Below, in pieces: positions 11,362-24,687 of a DNA stretch of 64,000 nt (the first letter of the stretch is position 1; each line of letters begins with the position of its first letter). The position numbers and the translations under genes are program-made. Source of the stretch: Climacium dendroides (Eukaryota > Streptophyta > Bryopsida > Hypnales > Climaciaceae); the NCBI GenBank assembly GCA_950106755.1, contig OX467088.1, positions 4,820,001 through 4,884,000 of the forward strand. Direction: 5' to 3'. A model generated the notes under the pieces. That model was not told the origin of the DNA and did not search any database. It saw only the letters and a program-made list of their open reading frames with translations.

Positions 11362-12150
11362 CTACACAGCTCCTCCTCCTTGGAATTGGATTTTCCACAC
11401 GTATAACTGGATCGCCTGAGAAGGCAGAGCTGGAGGGATGGTAAAAGCGCAAGCTCAGTTAACAAAACCTTTCTAAAACCTTCCTAAAACCTTGACAAAA
11501 GCTTGACAACACTCCACGACATGAACGACGCAAACTGAACCAAAGATCGTTGCTGAGGTCTCTTGCAAATTGTTCATTAGACCTGAAATGGTGGCAAGGA
11601 TCGTCAAAATTGCAGAGTTTTGGAGGAAGGAACTCAAGGAAGAGGCCATTTGCATGGCCATGGTGGGTGGGTGCCAAGTGGCCATGCACGTCGGACAGCC
11701 GCTGCCCTGTGCCGTTGCCAACAGTCACAACAAAAGTAAAAAGTAATTTTCTACTTTTTAAGTTCATAAATTCATAAAAACTTCAAAATTCAATAACTTT
11801 CTCACCGTAGGTTCAAACACCACGAAACAAAGCCCATGCACCCCTCCTGGCTGAGAGCTTTCCAACGATACCAAGATTGTGAGCAGGGGACACATGGTCC
11901 GGGAGATCTCAACGTAACAAACAAAACAAAATTTAAGGTATTTTATATTTTTTGGTATCTAAAAATTAAAAAATTATTTTTACTTTTATTTTGATTGTGG
12001 CAACAGCACAAAGAACACTAGTTCAACTGAAGTCTACGATTGTATCACAGTGGTGTGGTTGGGTAGGAAGTTGAGATATGAAATTAGGTTAGATAACAGC
12101 ACTCACTTATAATAGGCTCTCTAATAGCAATTAATTATACTTAAGGTATG

Positions 12151-12267
12151 TATGTTCTCACTTGGTGTTAAGAGTGTTGTTATTGAAGGTCTTAGGAATG
12201 AATTTAGACCTACTTCTAGACTTGATTCACATTGCAAACATCACCCCTAACACCAAGTGTGAACATA
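12151..12267. repeat. Short MITE-like inverted repeat, ~117 bp with 26-bp arms
   Basis: TATGTTCTCACTTGGTGTTA (12151-12170) and its continuation AGAGTG pair with CACCCCTAACACCAAGTGTG (12242-12261) plus AACATA. A few mismatches are present. No coding capacity. Confidence 0.6.
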
Positions 12268-12549
12268 TCTTTTTTTTTATAAAATATAAAATAATTGTTG
12301 ATGTGGATGATATTGGAAAGTGAAAGATGATTTCAATGTACTTCGGCATGCATTATTTGGACATTGTATGTGTAAGTTATGAGATTCTAGAGTTGATTGT
12401 CTCTAGATGTAAAAAAAATTAAAATTAACCTCTCATCGGTTCTTCACATTTAGGTTGTATGTATCTTGCATCATCAATATTTGGGTTTTAGTGTTGCTTT
12501 TTGGTCCTAATGTAGGTATTGCATATTGGGCTATGATGATTATGGGTGA

Positions 12550-12850
12550 AAATTAGGGCTTTTTTTTGGTAAAATAGTGCCAATGAAATTGCACGCCTCC
12601 AAAAAATAATTTGGTTACAAAATGATAACAAACTATGAATTTTTTTGCCATAAAACTTTAAGTTAAAAAATAATCTTGGATGAAATCTCTTGATCGTGGA
12701 TGAAAACAAAATTATGGATATGTGATGTGTTCTAATGTGACATTTTCTATCCAATATGTGAATGAATGTTGAAATTTGGGGCACCACTACAACATTCTCT
12801 CTATATATAGCCACTTCGGCACTTTAGAAAAAATGAAAAAAAGCCCTAGT
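12550..12850 (+). repeat. Solo end of the long-TIR element family found in the 7-kb tandem units
   Basis: The series AGGGCTTTTTTTTGG, AATAATTTGG, CTTGGATGAAATC, TGTGACATTTTCTATCCAAT, GTGAATGAATGTTGAAATTTG, CACTTCGGCACTTTAGAAAA and ATGAAAAAAAGCCCT follows the order seen at 27229-27510, 34717-34990 and 41626-41890. This is one terminal arm without its partner. Confidence 0.6.
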
Positions 12851-14949
12851 GCACATCCCTCTTCATTTCAAAACGTACATCTAGAGTTCTTTTCATTCTC
12901 ATGTAATAAATTTTAGTACAAAACCACATCTCTTTTATGTTTTGATGGATAATTTTTAACATTGTTGAATAATTTTTTATTTTATTTTATTTTAATCTCT
13001 TAAGATAAACATAAATAAATTAGGTGTGAATTAGAAAGGGAGTGTACATTATGAGGCAATTAAGTGGGCCTCAATTTCGGGTACTTATTAGTTACTTACC
13101 ATACCCGCCCTATTGGAAATTACCGGTACCCGTGAACAAGTACACTGGTTGATACCCGTACTCTGTCATCCACCCTTACCTGTGTATCAACTCCCAAGTC
13201 GTCGTCTCTTTCTCTTGAGTCTTTCCTTCCGCAGGCTCCGCGCTCCTTACACTCATTCATCACGAGCATCCAGCCACGAGATTCCACGACCTGCAGTGAC
13301 GCCACAATCAGATCGACACTCATGATGCACCTCTGAATTCTTCTCTAAAACGCGTTGTCATCGGGGCACAGAACTTACACACCACTAGCCCTTTCCATGC
13401 CCATCTCTTGTTGGAAGTAGAGAGATCTAGCAAGGTCAAGCTGGCGAGATTTGGCGGCCAACTCTTCTCGGTGTGTTTTAGGGTTAGGAATCATCTCCTC
13501 CGTTACTTTTCTGTTGAATCTTTGGAGTTATGGAGTCATGTCGTACCGAGAATAGTGGGAGATTGGAATTCAATTGTGTGTGGTTAGTGTGTTTGTGAGG
13601 AGATGGTGAGAATGGCTATGGCTGGATCGGGGATTTAGTTAGGTTTGGGTTGCTTTGCAGATGTGGTGATCCGGATCTAGCGCTGGGCAGGGCGAATTGA
13701 ATCAGTGAAGATTACTTGGTTGGAAATTGAAACTTCGTAAGATCTTCTCCATTTTGAATTTTGCCGTTTCGATCTTTGCTTTTGCTAGCATAGAAGTGCA
13801 CATGGAGGGAGTTAGGTTTGAATATTTGGGTTTGTTGTGAAGAGGAAATGGAACCCGGCACAAGTTGTGTATTAGTTTTTGGAATTGTACTGAATTAATT
13901 GCCATTTTTGATCGTTTCAGTCTTGGCTTTTTCTAGAAGAGGATTACCATTTCTTTGGATTGGAATTCACCGAAACCTAGTATTCGGTGCAGTTTGCAGC
14001 TTCCAAGGAGAAGGAGCAGTCAGCAGTGTCGTCTCAGAATGTATACGCCGCCATTTTGACTAGTTCCTACCTATATTTTGTGAGGTGAGTTTTCTTTAAC
14101 CATGCAAATATGGATTTCAATTAGATTTGAATTTTTTTAAATGATCTCAAGGGCAAGTGGAACCCAACGCAAGTCGTGTAGTACCTTTTGGCGTTGTACT
14201 GAATTAGTTATCAATTTTCGAAGTCGCAATGCTGTTTTTCTCCAAGATCGAGACAACCCCATTAAAATGATGGAATTTCATGAAATCTTCCATTTTAACG
14301 AATATGGCCTTTACTCTAGATCATGCTCAAAGTGTTCCTAACTTCTAAATTGTTGCATGAATAGGCTAAAGTCAAAACTCTTTCTGCGAATAGAATTTTA
14401 GCGTGTGGCAGTTTTTAATGGTTTAAGGTTGTCACTTGAATGATACTAAGTGATATTATAGGCATAATCATGATTCTCTTTAATTTTAACGTTTCATTGA
14501 TCCTCCCTAAAATTGGAATTCACTCATTGGACAAGAGCGTCCAGTACCTACTGGTTTTGTGTAACATGAAGTGAAGATAATTCTCTGTGGCAAAGTCAGT
14601 CAAAAGTTTTTCAAAGCACACAAAGCCATGTGCACTTTCTTCTTCTTATTCCTATCCACATATACAACTTTCAATGTGAAATCCATAGTGCTTCTAACGT
14701 GGTAATAAAAGCTAGCAGGTGTAGACTGTTGTCCATCCCCTTCCGAATATCGTTGTGAACATTTTTTGTGCGTGAGTGCTTGATATGAATTTGCGCTTGG
14801 TGCACAATATCTGAAAGTCAGGTGCGCTCCTATGTATGTGAAAATGATAACTGTGACGTCCACAAGGATTTCAACACGAAAGTCGGCATGGAAATTTGAT
14901 AACCTTGTCTACTAATCTGATTGTGCTTGTTGGATTTGTACAGTTCAAT

Positions 14950-17900
14950 ATGGATTTGAATTCGAGGACTTGTGTGCCCCGAGTAGATCGGTGGCTGGGC
15001 CTCTCTTCCAATATGATAATTATGGTAAACCTTCTCCCCATGCGTGGGTCAAATTGCCAGGAATTAATTGTTTCTTTGCCAGATTTTGACATGTCAGCAT
15101 AAAATTGATTGTATCTTCTTGAAATATTATATGGAGATTGAATTTCGAAAATAAAATTGATGAATCTGACCTGTGCTTACGGCATGCCCGTGCCAATTTT
15201 TTTCCCGAAGTTGGCCTGGGTGTATTGACTTTGTCTTGGAATCCGAGCATTTTGTTATCTTTTCCTTTCTTTAAATGAGAAAAGTGAATCAATATGCTCA
15301 CATTAGAAGAACCTAGAGAATATGCATGCAGTGTGGAATCTCCATATCGAAGTGTCTGATAGTTCCTAAAATTAGACTATTTCAGGAACTATTAGACAAA
15401 TTGTAACTATTGGAGGTGTAACCTTTGTAATGTTTTTTTCTCAGGCATGTGGGGGCCTTACATACACTTACGCAGTTTATAGTGGGCATCTGAAAAATGT
15501 ACTCCACTATACCCAAGAGCAAACAGACGACGTAGGAGCTGCCAAGGACTTTGGGTCCGTTCTAGGACTTCTCTCTGGGTTCTTTTATAATTATTACCCA
15601 CCTTGGGTGACTATCTGCATCGGCGCCTCGCTTCACTTATTTGGATATAGCATGGTATGGTTGCCTCAAGTGACTCTTGTTATGGTTCAGTCAAAATTAG
15701 ACTGTTTTAGGAACTTTTAGACCATATCGGAAAGGGAATCGTCCCTATAATTCCCTACTGTCGCAGTGATCGTACAGAGGTCTCCCTGCGAATCTTGGAG
15801 AGGGATCTTTACACGTGATACTATGACCACGGGCAGACTTCCCCTTGAATCATGGGGTAGATTCTCTTTATGATGTTGTCTAATAGCTCCTGAAATAGTC
15901 TAATTTTATTGAAAATCCTGTTGCTTATTCCTTTTTGACTCTTGTTGAGTATGATTTCAGACTCGTTCAACGTATTGATGCGGTTTTTAAGTTTCATGAC
16001 CAACTGGTTTTGTACTCTGCAAATGTACCTTCCCCATATTCCCTGCATATTTCATACTTGCTTGTGCGTAGCTATTTGGGATGAAAGAGCCACCATGTGA
16101 GGTTAAAGAGTAGGTTGCAGCGTTTTGGGACTCAATTGATCTTGAACTCATCTACAGGTGTGGATGACGCTCATCGGAGCAGTGTCGCCGTCATTTTGGC
16201 TTGTAAGTGTTAGCTTTCCTCAATCCTGAGTATTGATTATTGTTTCTTGTATGTGTTGAGGCGATATTCAGTATTCTGCAAATACGGGCTAAGTTTTCTT
16301 GAACGTGTTTGACGCTAAAGTTGGGCTCTATAGACCCTTATAATCATAACTTAGATGTTTTCCTTTTGTGTGAACGGATTGATTTTGTTGATCTGAAACT
16401 AATCAAGCAATGTTGCATGTTGATTTGGAAAGGTAGTTGTGTATATATTTTACTCTCGGAGTGGGCGGGGACAGCTACATTGATACTGGTTGCATCATAA
16501 CAACGTAAGGAAAGCTCCTATTTGTTTTAGACAAATTGATGTTGAGGACTTGTCAGCACAATCTGTAAGGGAACACAGAGGTTGTTTTGGGGCGCAGATC
16601 TGATAAAATTAATCTTCTATTTGGTACACTAGAGCAATCAAGTTGAACGCAGGAAGCTTTCAAAAACATGAAAAGACAGTGGAAATGAAGACTTGGACGA
16701 GAAAGAGTAGAAAAATTCCTTTAATTTCCATTGTTTCTTTATGTTAATGATCCATGCAGCAGTTTGAGAATGTTATCCCATCGTCTCCTGAGGTCATCCA
16801 ATTCGACGTTTTTTTTACAGCTTAGAAAGCTTTGGAGATCACCGGGGAACAGCAATGGGCATACTAAAAGCTCAAGTGGGACTGAGTGGCGCTATGTTCG
16901 TCCTGGTAGGTCTCTATTGCAAGAAGGCTCCTGATTTCCTTAACCCCTAAATGCCCATTCTAAAAATCAAAAATCCATTTGGAATGTAGTAGTATTTCCA
17001 TTGGCTTCAGGAACATATTTCTTTCGTAAACGAATATAAGGCATGATTTCTTCTTTCTATTGATACATTTTGTTAGCTTCCTTTTCTAAATCTTTTATTT
17101 AATTTCCTAAAGATATAGAATCGGCCACTTTTGAACATTTCAGTACTCAGGGTTGAATCGAGAATTGAAAGGTTCAATGTATAATGTGTTACTGTCAGAT
17201 TCTCAAGCTTTTGTGGACTCACTTGATATCTTATGGTTTGGGTTGCAAATGCATTTGTCCTCGATCTTAGAGGGTTAGTACGGATGCCAAAATTCTTGGG
17301 TTCCAGCAGATACTATTGTGTAATTTCTTTAGGATGCTCAATCTTCTCCATTGAATCATTTACGTGGATGCTGTGGAATTTATGTTTATATTCAGATTTA
17401 TGAGGTCTTTATTGAGCCGGACGTAGACCGATTTATCCTTTTGGTTGCACTTGCGCCATCAATAGCTGGCTTTGCTCTTGCATTTTTAACAAGACCTTTT
17501 CCTCCTGAGTATCAAGACGAAGACAGTGAAGATATCAAGCAACGATTTCGTCTTACCTATGTAAGTAGCCATATTCGTACATGATTCAAATCTGGAATTT
17601 TAATATTTTCGATGAACTCCACCATTTAGAGTTTCAGATCAATGTGATAAAATTTTGATCCTTTTTCTTCTTTTTCTGATTGCAGGGGGTGCTCATTTCT
17701 CTTGGAGTCTTTCTCATGATCGTGATCACTATCAGGGTAAAGCTCTTGCTTAGCACTTCCATTCAATAATGTGGACCGTGGTGTATGTACACAACCAAGA
17801 TACAGATATGGGGGCAAGAATTCATCAAATTACTGACAGGGAAAAATCTGTGGTGGCAGGCTTTTTTTGATCCGGGAAGACCTGTGCTTGCGTTCTTTCT

Positions 17901-20900
17901 GACGATCATGATTGTGCTTGCATCAATGATGTTCACGTTTCCGGTAAGTGATCTTCTCTCCCGGTATGCAGTGTCTGTTTATATGTACATTAAATTGCAC
18001 AGGTCGAAGGGACAAGGTTAAAATTTGATCCGACATCATGCGTACCTAGGTATCCAATGTATTTATGACACATTTGAGGTAATAAGTGTTCAATTCACTT
18101 CAATGGTGGGGCTTTATCTCATATTTTTCGCATGACATGTCGGAGTCGTGTAAGTGCCACCTGTTTGTGCTCATTCGTATATGAGATGGACAAATCCATT
18201 CTTGTCCCTCACCCAAACCACCCGCCACCTAATCTTGCAAAGAAATAGATAAATTTGCTATACACTAGTGTGAAGTGTACAGCCGATGTACATGAATGTA
18301 ATTGACAGTAGAGGTACAATTTGCATGCAGAAGATCAAAAATTCATAGAAATCCCATTTGAATTCAAAAAGCTTATATATCTGCTTCTTGAAGTCTGCGT
18401 TTCTGATCGATATGTTATGGGCTGACAGCTTAAACGGCGACCAGTGGATTTTATCTCCTCTTGCATAGACTGTGACGACACAGACGATGCTGAGGAAGGG
18501 ATCAGGCTCAAGGAATACTCCAGAGGCTCCCGGTACAAGAAGAAGCCTTTCCGACCCGAACTGGAAGACATCCACGAGGGGGAGGAGTCGGCAGCTTTGA
18601 AGAGTTCCTCTGACGTGGACAGTGACGCGGACGACGACATTGTAGTCTTCAGAGGGGGAAAGACTGAAACTGTCAACAATTCAGAGAAGCCCCTGGAGCC
18701 TACTTTGATGTCCAGCCTGCTTGGTATTGATTTCTGGTGAGTTATTTCTGGATGTCTAAGCACAAGTAAATTTTCTATTATCTCTGGGGTAACCACACTT
18801 CAGGTATAGTTGTTATTATTAGAATGATCAGATTTATAATTATTCTTGGTAGCGAAAATCAACGAGGATCCCAACGCACCAAAGAATGCGTTATTTGGAT
18901 ACCATACGCAAAATTTGTAAGGATTCAATTTTTAATTGGTAGAGGTTCTAAATGTGGAAATTTAGAAATTTATGGTGCCCAACAAGAATGAGACGTATTA
19001 AACGCAATAGTAGCATGTTGGGGCTCATCATTCCAAAGATTATTATTTTTTGTCTAGTAGAATTGTGACGTGGTTGTAAATGTAGTGCAACTCTACAATT
19101 ACCAAATATGATTTTTCAGCTTTTCAATATGTGAGTTTATGTTGAGAATTACATGGTAGACGCTTGCGATTTTCCACTTGCTTTTTTTTACGAAACTGAG
19201 ACTGAATTTAGCACCGGATGCAGTCCGAGGATATTGTTTATTGACGCGAGTTTTGTTGTGTTTGGGTTCTGCAGGTTAATAACAATAGTGATTACTATTG
19301 GTGGTGGCACGGGTCTAGCTATCATCAACAACTTTGCGCAGGTTATTATTTGCTCATCATTTAAAAAAGTACAGACTGTCATTTGTTCAGACTTTCATAG
19401 ACCTCACTTCTGGCAATTCTTGTTTTGTTTTAGGGTCGGTATACATTTGTTTAGACAAGACTCGAGTACAAGATGTTTCAACCATTGCATTGATTAGTTA
19501 ACAGTTAGAGAGATGTCCTTAAGCTCTTACATTTAGTCCGGATGGCCATGGAGAAGGAATCTTGAAAACGGATGATGTGATGACATGGATGCTTTCATGG
19601 CAACACCTTTTTTGAGTGCTCTTCTTTGTTTAACCATTTTTTGGAGTGTTCTTTATACCTAAATATGGTCGAATGAACCGGATTTATTTTGCCTATTAAT
19701 GCCTGAATGTCTTGCCATCTTGGCTTGTGTGCTTCAAATAGCACTCAGATAGGCTCGGCCTCAACTCTTTGTTTTTTCTCAAAACATTTTTAGAGTAGTG
19801 TAGACCGTCCCTTAGAATGTTTGTGATGCTGAGGAAACCTATTATCTTCCTTGACAGATCGGGCAAGCACTAGGGGATAGCCAAGTGGATGTTTACGTGG
19901 GGCTCATCAGCATTTGGAGCTGCTTTGGCCGCTTGCTGGGAGGGTACACTCATGTCTACACTCTTCATTCTATGTTGTGTATTTTAATGTGCCACCAAAG
20001 TAGCATGCCATAGAGTAAATGGGCTTTTTTATTATGTAGTTCCATGGTTTAACATGGTATTACCATTGAAAGAGAGGAATGAGAAATTATGGTTTGAATA
20101 CTCAATCAATCAACAACTGGCATGTGAGATTGGAATTTGTTTTACATGCTAAATGGTGTTCCAAACCAGAGATGCACTAATTCATGGTGTTTACCATAGC
20201 ATTAAACCCACAATATAGTGTATCACACTCTAGGTAAACAGGTAGCTTATACTTTTCTTCTTAGTTTATAGTGCATCTTTGTCTGTCGTCGATTTCGTTC
20301 AGCGTTAAATAACCGTTTTGTGTGTTACAGATACGGTTCAGATTTTCTCTTGAAGCGGGGATACCCGAGGCCACTTTGTTTGATAATGGCGCAACTTCTG
20401 ATGTGCACTTGCTGTCTTCTCCTATCAACTGGCTGTGAGTTTGGGTTAAACTTTCGTTTTCATTTCTAGATCTTGTCACTCTAGATCCTGCTTTACGTCG
20501 TTCTCTCGTGAATCGAATTTTCTATTACATCTTAATGAACATTTGTATTCAATTCAATATGATGCACGAACTAATTACTCATAGTTGGGATGATATAGGT
20601 TGGTGGCTTCATTAGGATTTTTCAAAGCACAGTTGGAGTGATAGGAATTGCTGACTTTGTCACTTAGCTATCTTTCTCAATCCTTGTGGAAGCCACTATT
20701 TGACATGGAAATGCTTTGGTATGCAGGGGTGCCGTTTTTATATGTTGGATCTTGCATGGTGGGCATGGCGTATGGCTCGCATTGGAGCATCCAGCCTCCT
20801 ATTCTCGCTGAAGTGTTTGGTCTTCATCATTTTGCTGCTTTGTACAAGATTAACTCGTAAGTCTCTTATCTGCCCCATACTTTTTGACTCTTTCGTATCA

Positions 20901-21499
20901 TTTGAGTAGTAACATTTAACCCGTAAATGCCCCGACAAATCAAGCAATTGGGTTTCTTTTCTTTTGGGGAGCCCAAGCCCTACCACATTATCATGAGGGA
21001 GCTATTACATACAACGTCTCTGGTCTTTTGCTTTGGCCACTCCTAGTAATTTGCTGGCATATCCTCGTCATTTCCTTTTGCCATTGGTCAATATTAATGA
21101 CGAGGATATGCCAGCAAATTACTAGGATATCTCCAGGGTTTGATAATAATTCAATATATTCTGCACGCCCTGTTTGCACTGAGGCGTCGGTTCTGATCTG
21201 CTTAGCAATGTTGTGTATGTGAATGATGCAGTTGCGGTGCTCCAATTGGAGCATATTTGTTGTCTGCCAAGGTAGTGGGTGTTCTATACGACAGGGAGGC
21301 TGCAGTCTACAGAAAGTCACAGTTACACGTTGCAGAAAACACATGCTTGGGCACTCGGTGCTTTGGATCATCTCTGCTTGTCCTGGCCTTCTTGTGCTTC
21401 CTGAGTGCCATTATTAATTTCTGGTTTATGATGCGCACCCGCCCAACGAATCAACCGCAGTCAACTTCACCACGGAAGCTTCGCGTCCAGGTTGATTGA
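14950..21499 (+). CDS. NFD4/nodulin-like major facilitator transporter, 14 coding exons, 581 aa
   Basis: The coding exons are 14950-15024, 15445-15654, 16158-16202, 16437-16504, 16821-16905, 17396-17560, 17686-17736, 17860-17943, 18429-18736, 19275-19341, 19858-19943, 20331-20434, 20727-20856 and 21232-21499. All join in phase with GT-AG introns, 1746 nt in total. The N-terminal half has the nodulin-like signature: ACGGLTYTYAVYSGHL near residue 26, AAKDFGSVLGLLSGF, GGDSYIDTGCII and GTAMGILKAQVGLSGAMF. A central soluble loop (about 262-363) is acidic and Ser-rich, with a Lys/Arg patch (YKKKPFRP). The C-terminal half resumes with DFWLITIVITIGGGTGLAIINN, then FGRLLGGYGSDFLLKRGYPRP and GSHWSIQPPILAEVFGLHHF. 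The length fits the family. These are membrane carriers; substrates are mostly unknown in plants. The start is set by the in-frame ATG six bases after an acceptor, with RWLGLSSNMIIM leading into the conserved ACGG. Confidence 0.9.
15354..15397. repeat. 44-bp palindrome related to the MITE in the next intron
   Basis: GTCTGATAGTTCCT and AGGAACTATTAGAC form 14-bp arms around AAAATTAGACTATTTC, in the intron just before the second coding exon. The same string (AAAATTAGACTATTTCAGGA and its variants) makes both ends of the element at 15691-15912. Confidence 0.65.
15691..15912. mobile_element. Intronic MITE with ~35-bp inverted ends, ~222 bp
   Basis: The left end TCAAAATTAGACTGTTTTAG continues GAACTTTTAGACCATATC. 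It pairs with the right end, whose reverse complement is TCAATAAAATTAGACTATTT then CAGGAGCTATTAGACAACATC. It lies in the intron after the second coding exon of the transporter. No clear target duplication. Confidence 0.55.
21042..21126. repeat. Perfect 31-bp intronic hairpin with 23-nt loop
   Basis: The arm at 21042-21072 (CCTAGTAATTTGCTGGCATA and on) is exactly complementary to 21096-21126 (AATGACGAGGATATGCCAGC and on). It lies in the last intron of the NFD4-like gene. No mismatch in 31 bp implies a recent origin or selection for pairing. Confidence 0.9.
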
Positions 21500-23123
21500 A
21501 TGGGGCGTCAGAACTCCCCTGCAGAAGTCTCAGAATCTGCGAAGGGTTATTCTTTTGGGGAAGAAGAATTGCGTTGTGCTCAATTTAGCAATACGACCAA
21601 GTCTTGCAGTAAATGGACCACTGCATTGGAACGACTTTGTGGTGTATTCAATAGGGTGCTCCTATCTTGCTCTTGGACGCAATCCAATGTAGCTCCAGAG
21701 TGGGAGATCATGGTTGCGCTAACAATCATTGGAAAGCTACTTTTTTGGATCATGCTTCCCATGTCTTGAGGTCCAATCCAACGACTGTTGGAGTTATTGC
21801 AGGACTTGCTTTAAACCTGCAAATTGTGGAGCGTGAATTGCAAGGTCCGACACCCCTTTTCATGGAACTCTAATTTGTAGCAGGGTTTTGGTAGCATTTA
21901 GTTGTGGCATATTGAAGTAAACAAGAGCCTATTTTTTTATACGCAGATTAGTTGCAAACCACTACGAAGGTTATTACCTGAGTGGTTTAGCACAAAAATG
22001 AGAGCCTCGTAGCGATGAGTGGATCAACCCTGTCTGAAGTAGTTTTCCGTCTCTGCGATTCAAACGATTCTCACAACTGTCTCTTACTGTAGACAGCTGC
22101 TGTGATTAAGTTGTATTATGTATTATTATTTTTATGACATCAACAGAAGATCCGTGACTCCAAGTTTGAATTACCGGAGCTCCATGTCTTTAAGTTCACT
22201 GCTGCTTTCAAGAAGTACCTTGAATTAATTTCAGTGGCGATTCTGTTTGCACTGACCTTATAAGATGAGAATTACAAGATGATTCCAACTCATGCATTAC
22301 TTGGAATCGTTACGATTTTGTGAATTTTGATTTAGAGGTGTACCAAAAACGGACCGTAAATTCTTGTTGAGATGGTTTGCATCCTTGCACTCAATATCTA
22401 CATTATGGACAAAAGTTAGCTTGTAACAAAGAAATTCGGAAAAATGGAGTGATCTATGGAAAATGGAGTGATCTTGGAAAATGGAGTATATAAGGTTATC
22501 ATTAGTAAAGACAAAATAAAAAACAACACAAGTACAAAACAATGTCTACAAATCCTTCAAACATATTTGTGTCCAACAATCTGCTTGTGAAAACAGATAT
22601 GAAGATTCATACATCCACATGATTGACAATGCAGATCCACGTGGTGTAAAACAATTACTATGTTCACTACATTGTTACCTTCGTAGTCTACCCAACTATA
22701 ATGGGGTCAAATGACCTTGTTGTCATATAGGGAACCTGAGAATTTCTTGATGGAAAGAACATGTTAGTTCTATTTAAGTTTTATCTCCTAGTAGAGGCAT
22801 TAAGGATGGAATTCACCATCAAGTTCATGAAGCTTAAATAGTTGAGCCATTCCCAATAGATACTTCATCCAAGTCAGTCTTTTTAGATTGAATTTTCCCT
22901 TCTTTTTTTACTACATTGAAGTCTAAAGCCTTCAATTCCACTTCCTACAAATCCAAAGTTCAAGCTTCAAATCCATTTGATTAGAATTTGAATTGCTCCT
23001 TCAAAACTTGTACAATAATATTCTCCCAACCTATTTCCTTCCAATCTTGTCCCATAAATCAAAAAGCAACAACTTCTTATATAACTAGTCACTACAGTAA
23101 GAATGGACTCAAGAAGTGCCCTC
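21500..23123. other. 3' UTR of the transporter gene, then AT-rich intergenic DNA
   Basis: The first few hundred bases are probably 3' UTR, with AT-rich candidates for poly(A) signals (for example around 22112-22140). An imperfect ~19-bp triplication (GGAAAAATGGAGTGATCTAT and variants) lies at 22439-22490. No gene is recognised. 22.9-23.1 kb contains Cys/Leu-poor short frames only. Confidence 0.45.
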
Positions 23124-23257
23124 CAAATTTGGCTCACCTTAAAATAAAATGTATTGTAACTCTATAGGGGCTTCAGGCTTGGCCACCCAAATGTACCTTG
23201 AAATGGCTTTATCAAGTATGACTTCATAGGCAAGGACTATCCAACTAAAATTAGGTA

Positions 23258-24059
23258 CGGGTGAGTGCAAGAAAGACTCACCAGTTTTCGTAGCATTTTA
23301 CTTAGTACCTAGTTTCAGCGACTCAGTACTATGAGTACTACAGTACTGTACTGCAGAATTGGAAAGCATTACATGGACCGTTGATAAAACTGCAGATTGA
23401 GGTTACAATTGACAAGTGTCTAGCTACTGTACACTTGGGCAGAACTTGATGAAGGCGGGTAGCTATAGGAGTATTACCAAATACTAGATGTTGTCTTATA
23501 GTACTGTTGTAGCATGGGGTCCGAGTTTCTCACTAAAAATAGTGAAGTCCACTTTTAAATTTTTAGAAAAAAAAGAGAACCATTATTTTAAAAAATAAAA
23601 AATGGCCATTTTGATAGACTTTGTCCTCATTACATTTCACCCGCCCCCCCCCAAAAAAATCATCTATATTGTTCAAAATGGCGCGCTCAAGTGACCTTTA
23701 TTCAAGCGCTCATGACGCACTTGAAATTGAGTTTTCTTTAAAATCCTTTGGTAGGATCATGCAAATACATTATAGGAAGAGCCCATAAAAATTTCAGCTC
23801 AAAATGATCAAAATTGAATACTCCCCAGTACTAAAAAACCCTAAACTACAAAGTGTGACAAATTAGCTAAATTAGAAATCAATTAGAATTTGATTTTTTT
23901 TAATTCTTAGAAAATATGGCCTCTCCTAGCTATGGAGTTCTCCACCTCCCAAAAAAATTTCAACTTCATTTTCTTGAACCTCCAAAAGTTGTGGCCAATG
24001 ACAACTCTATCACTCAAAGTGTGACGCAAAAAAGGACTAGTCTTTCTTGCACTCACCCG
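23258..24059. mobile_element. 802-bp TIR element with TA target duplication, only in unit 1
   Basis: CGGGTGAGTGCAAGAAAGAC (23258-23277) is exactly inverted at 24040-24059. TA stands on both sides (23256-23257 and 24060-24061). Units 2 and 3 have the uninterrupted site (AAAATCAAGTACTCCCAT and AAAATCAGATACTCCCAT). A TA duplication fits Tc1/mariner-type transposition. No transposase frame is present. Confidence 0.85.
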
Positions 24060-24687
24060 TACTCCCATTATAAATTTTCAATAAATGGCTACAAAGAAGC
24101 ATGGCCCTGTCAACAAAGTCCTTAAAATTGTTAGGCAATGAGTTCATATGTCATTGGAAAGGCAACCCTAGCTAGGAGAGCTAGGTTCATGACTACCGAC
24201 TTTGCAAAAGTTTTGAGGATTTGAATTTCAAGTCATGCCCAACTCTAAGATAATTGCACCTAAAATCACATAAATAAGCAATTCAACATGGTTGCCGTTA
24301 CTATATTTGAAAACTTTTGGTGGGATCTTATTGGAAGCCAAAAGGAAATTTTAGATTCTCTAAGAATGTATATTTTGGACACCATATGAATAAACTATGA
24401 ATTTTTATAATGCTAAAAATAGGATTTAGGGGAACCTACCATAGACTCTCATGAATAGTGGAAGTCCATTTTAAGCAAGAATCTAGCCTATATGGATTTA
24501 CAAACCGTGTGATTTAAGGTGTAATTACTTTAGTTCATGTTGCTAAGATTTGGACTCAGGGGCTATTTGTGTATCATATGAGCAGGCATGTGGAGTTCGC
24601 AACTCTATTGAGCTAGGAGCTATTCTAGATCCAACTGCATCAGCTCACTTCCTTTCAAAGCAATTACTATCTCCAGAGCAAGTATTA

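Larger units (their letters stand above)
11362..14941. other. Intergenic region and untranslated leader of the transporter gene
   Basis: 11460-11930 contains a repeat-like segment (around CTTTCTCACCGTAGGTTCAA at 11799) with no coding motif that I can name. 12.1-12.9 kb holds two repeat pieces listed separately. 13.1-14.1 kb is less AT-rich and probably holds promoter and 5' UTR exons of the NFD4-like gene. An ~80-bp block at 13846-13925 (GGAACCCGGCACAAGTTGTG and following) recurs at 14157-14225 (GGAACCCAACGCAAGTCGTG), showing local duplication. Confidence 0.45.

Noticed and set aside
11459..11930. Retrotransposon leader or LTR edge
   Set aside because: The sequence looks repeat-like, but I see no primer-binding site, no paired LTR and no gag or pol coding.
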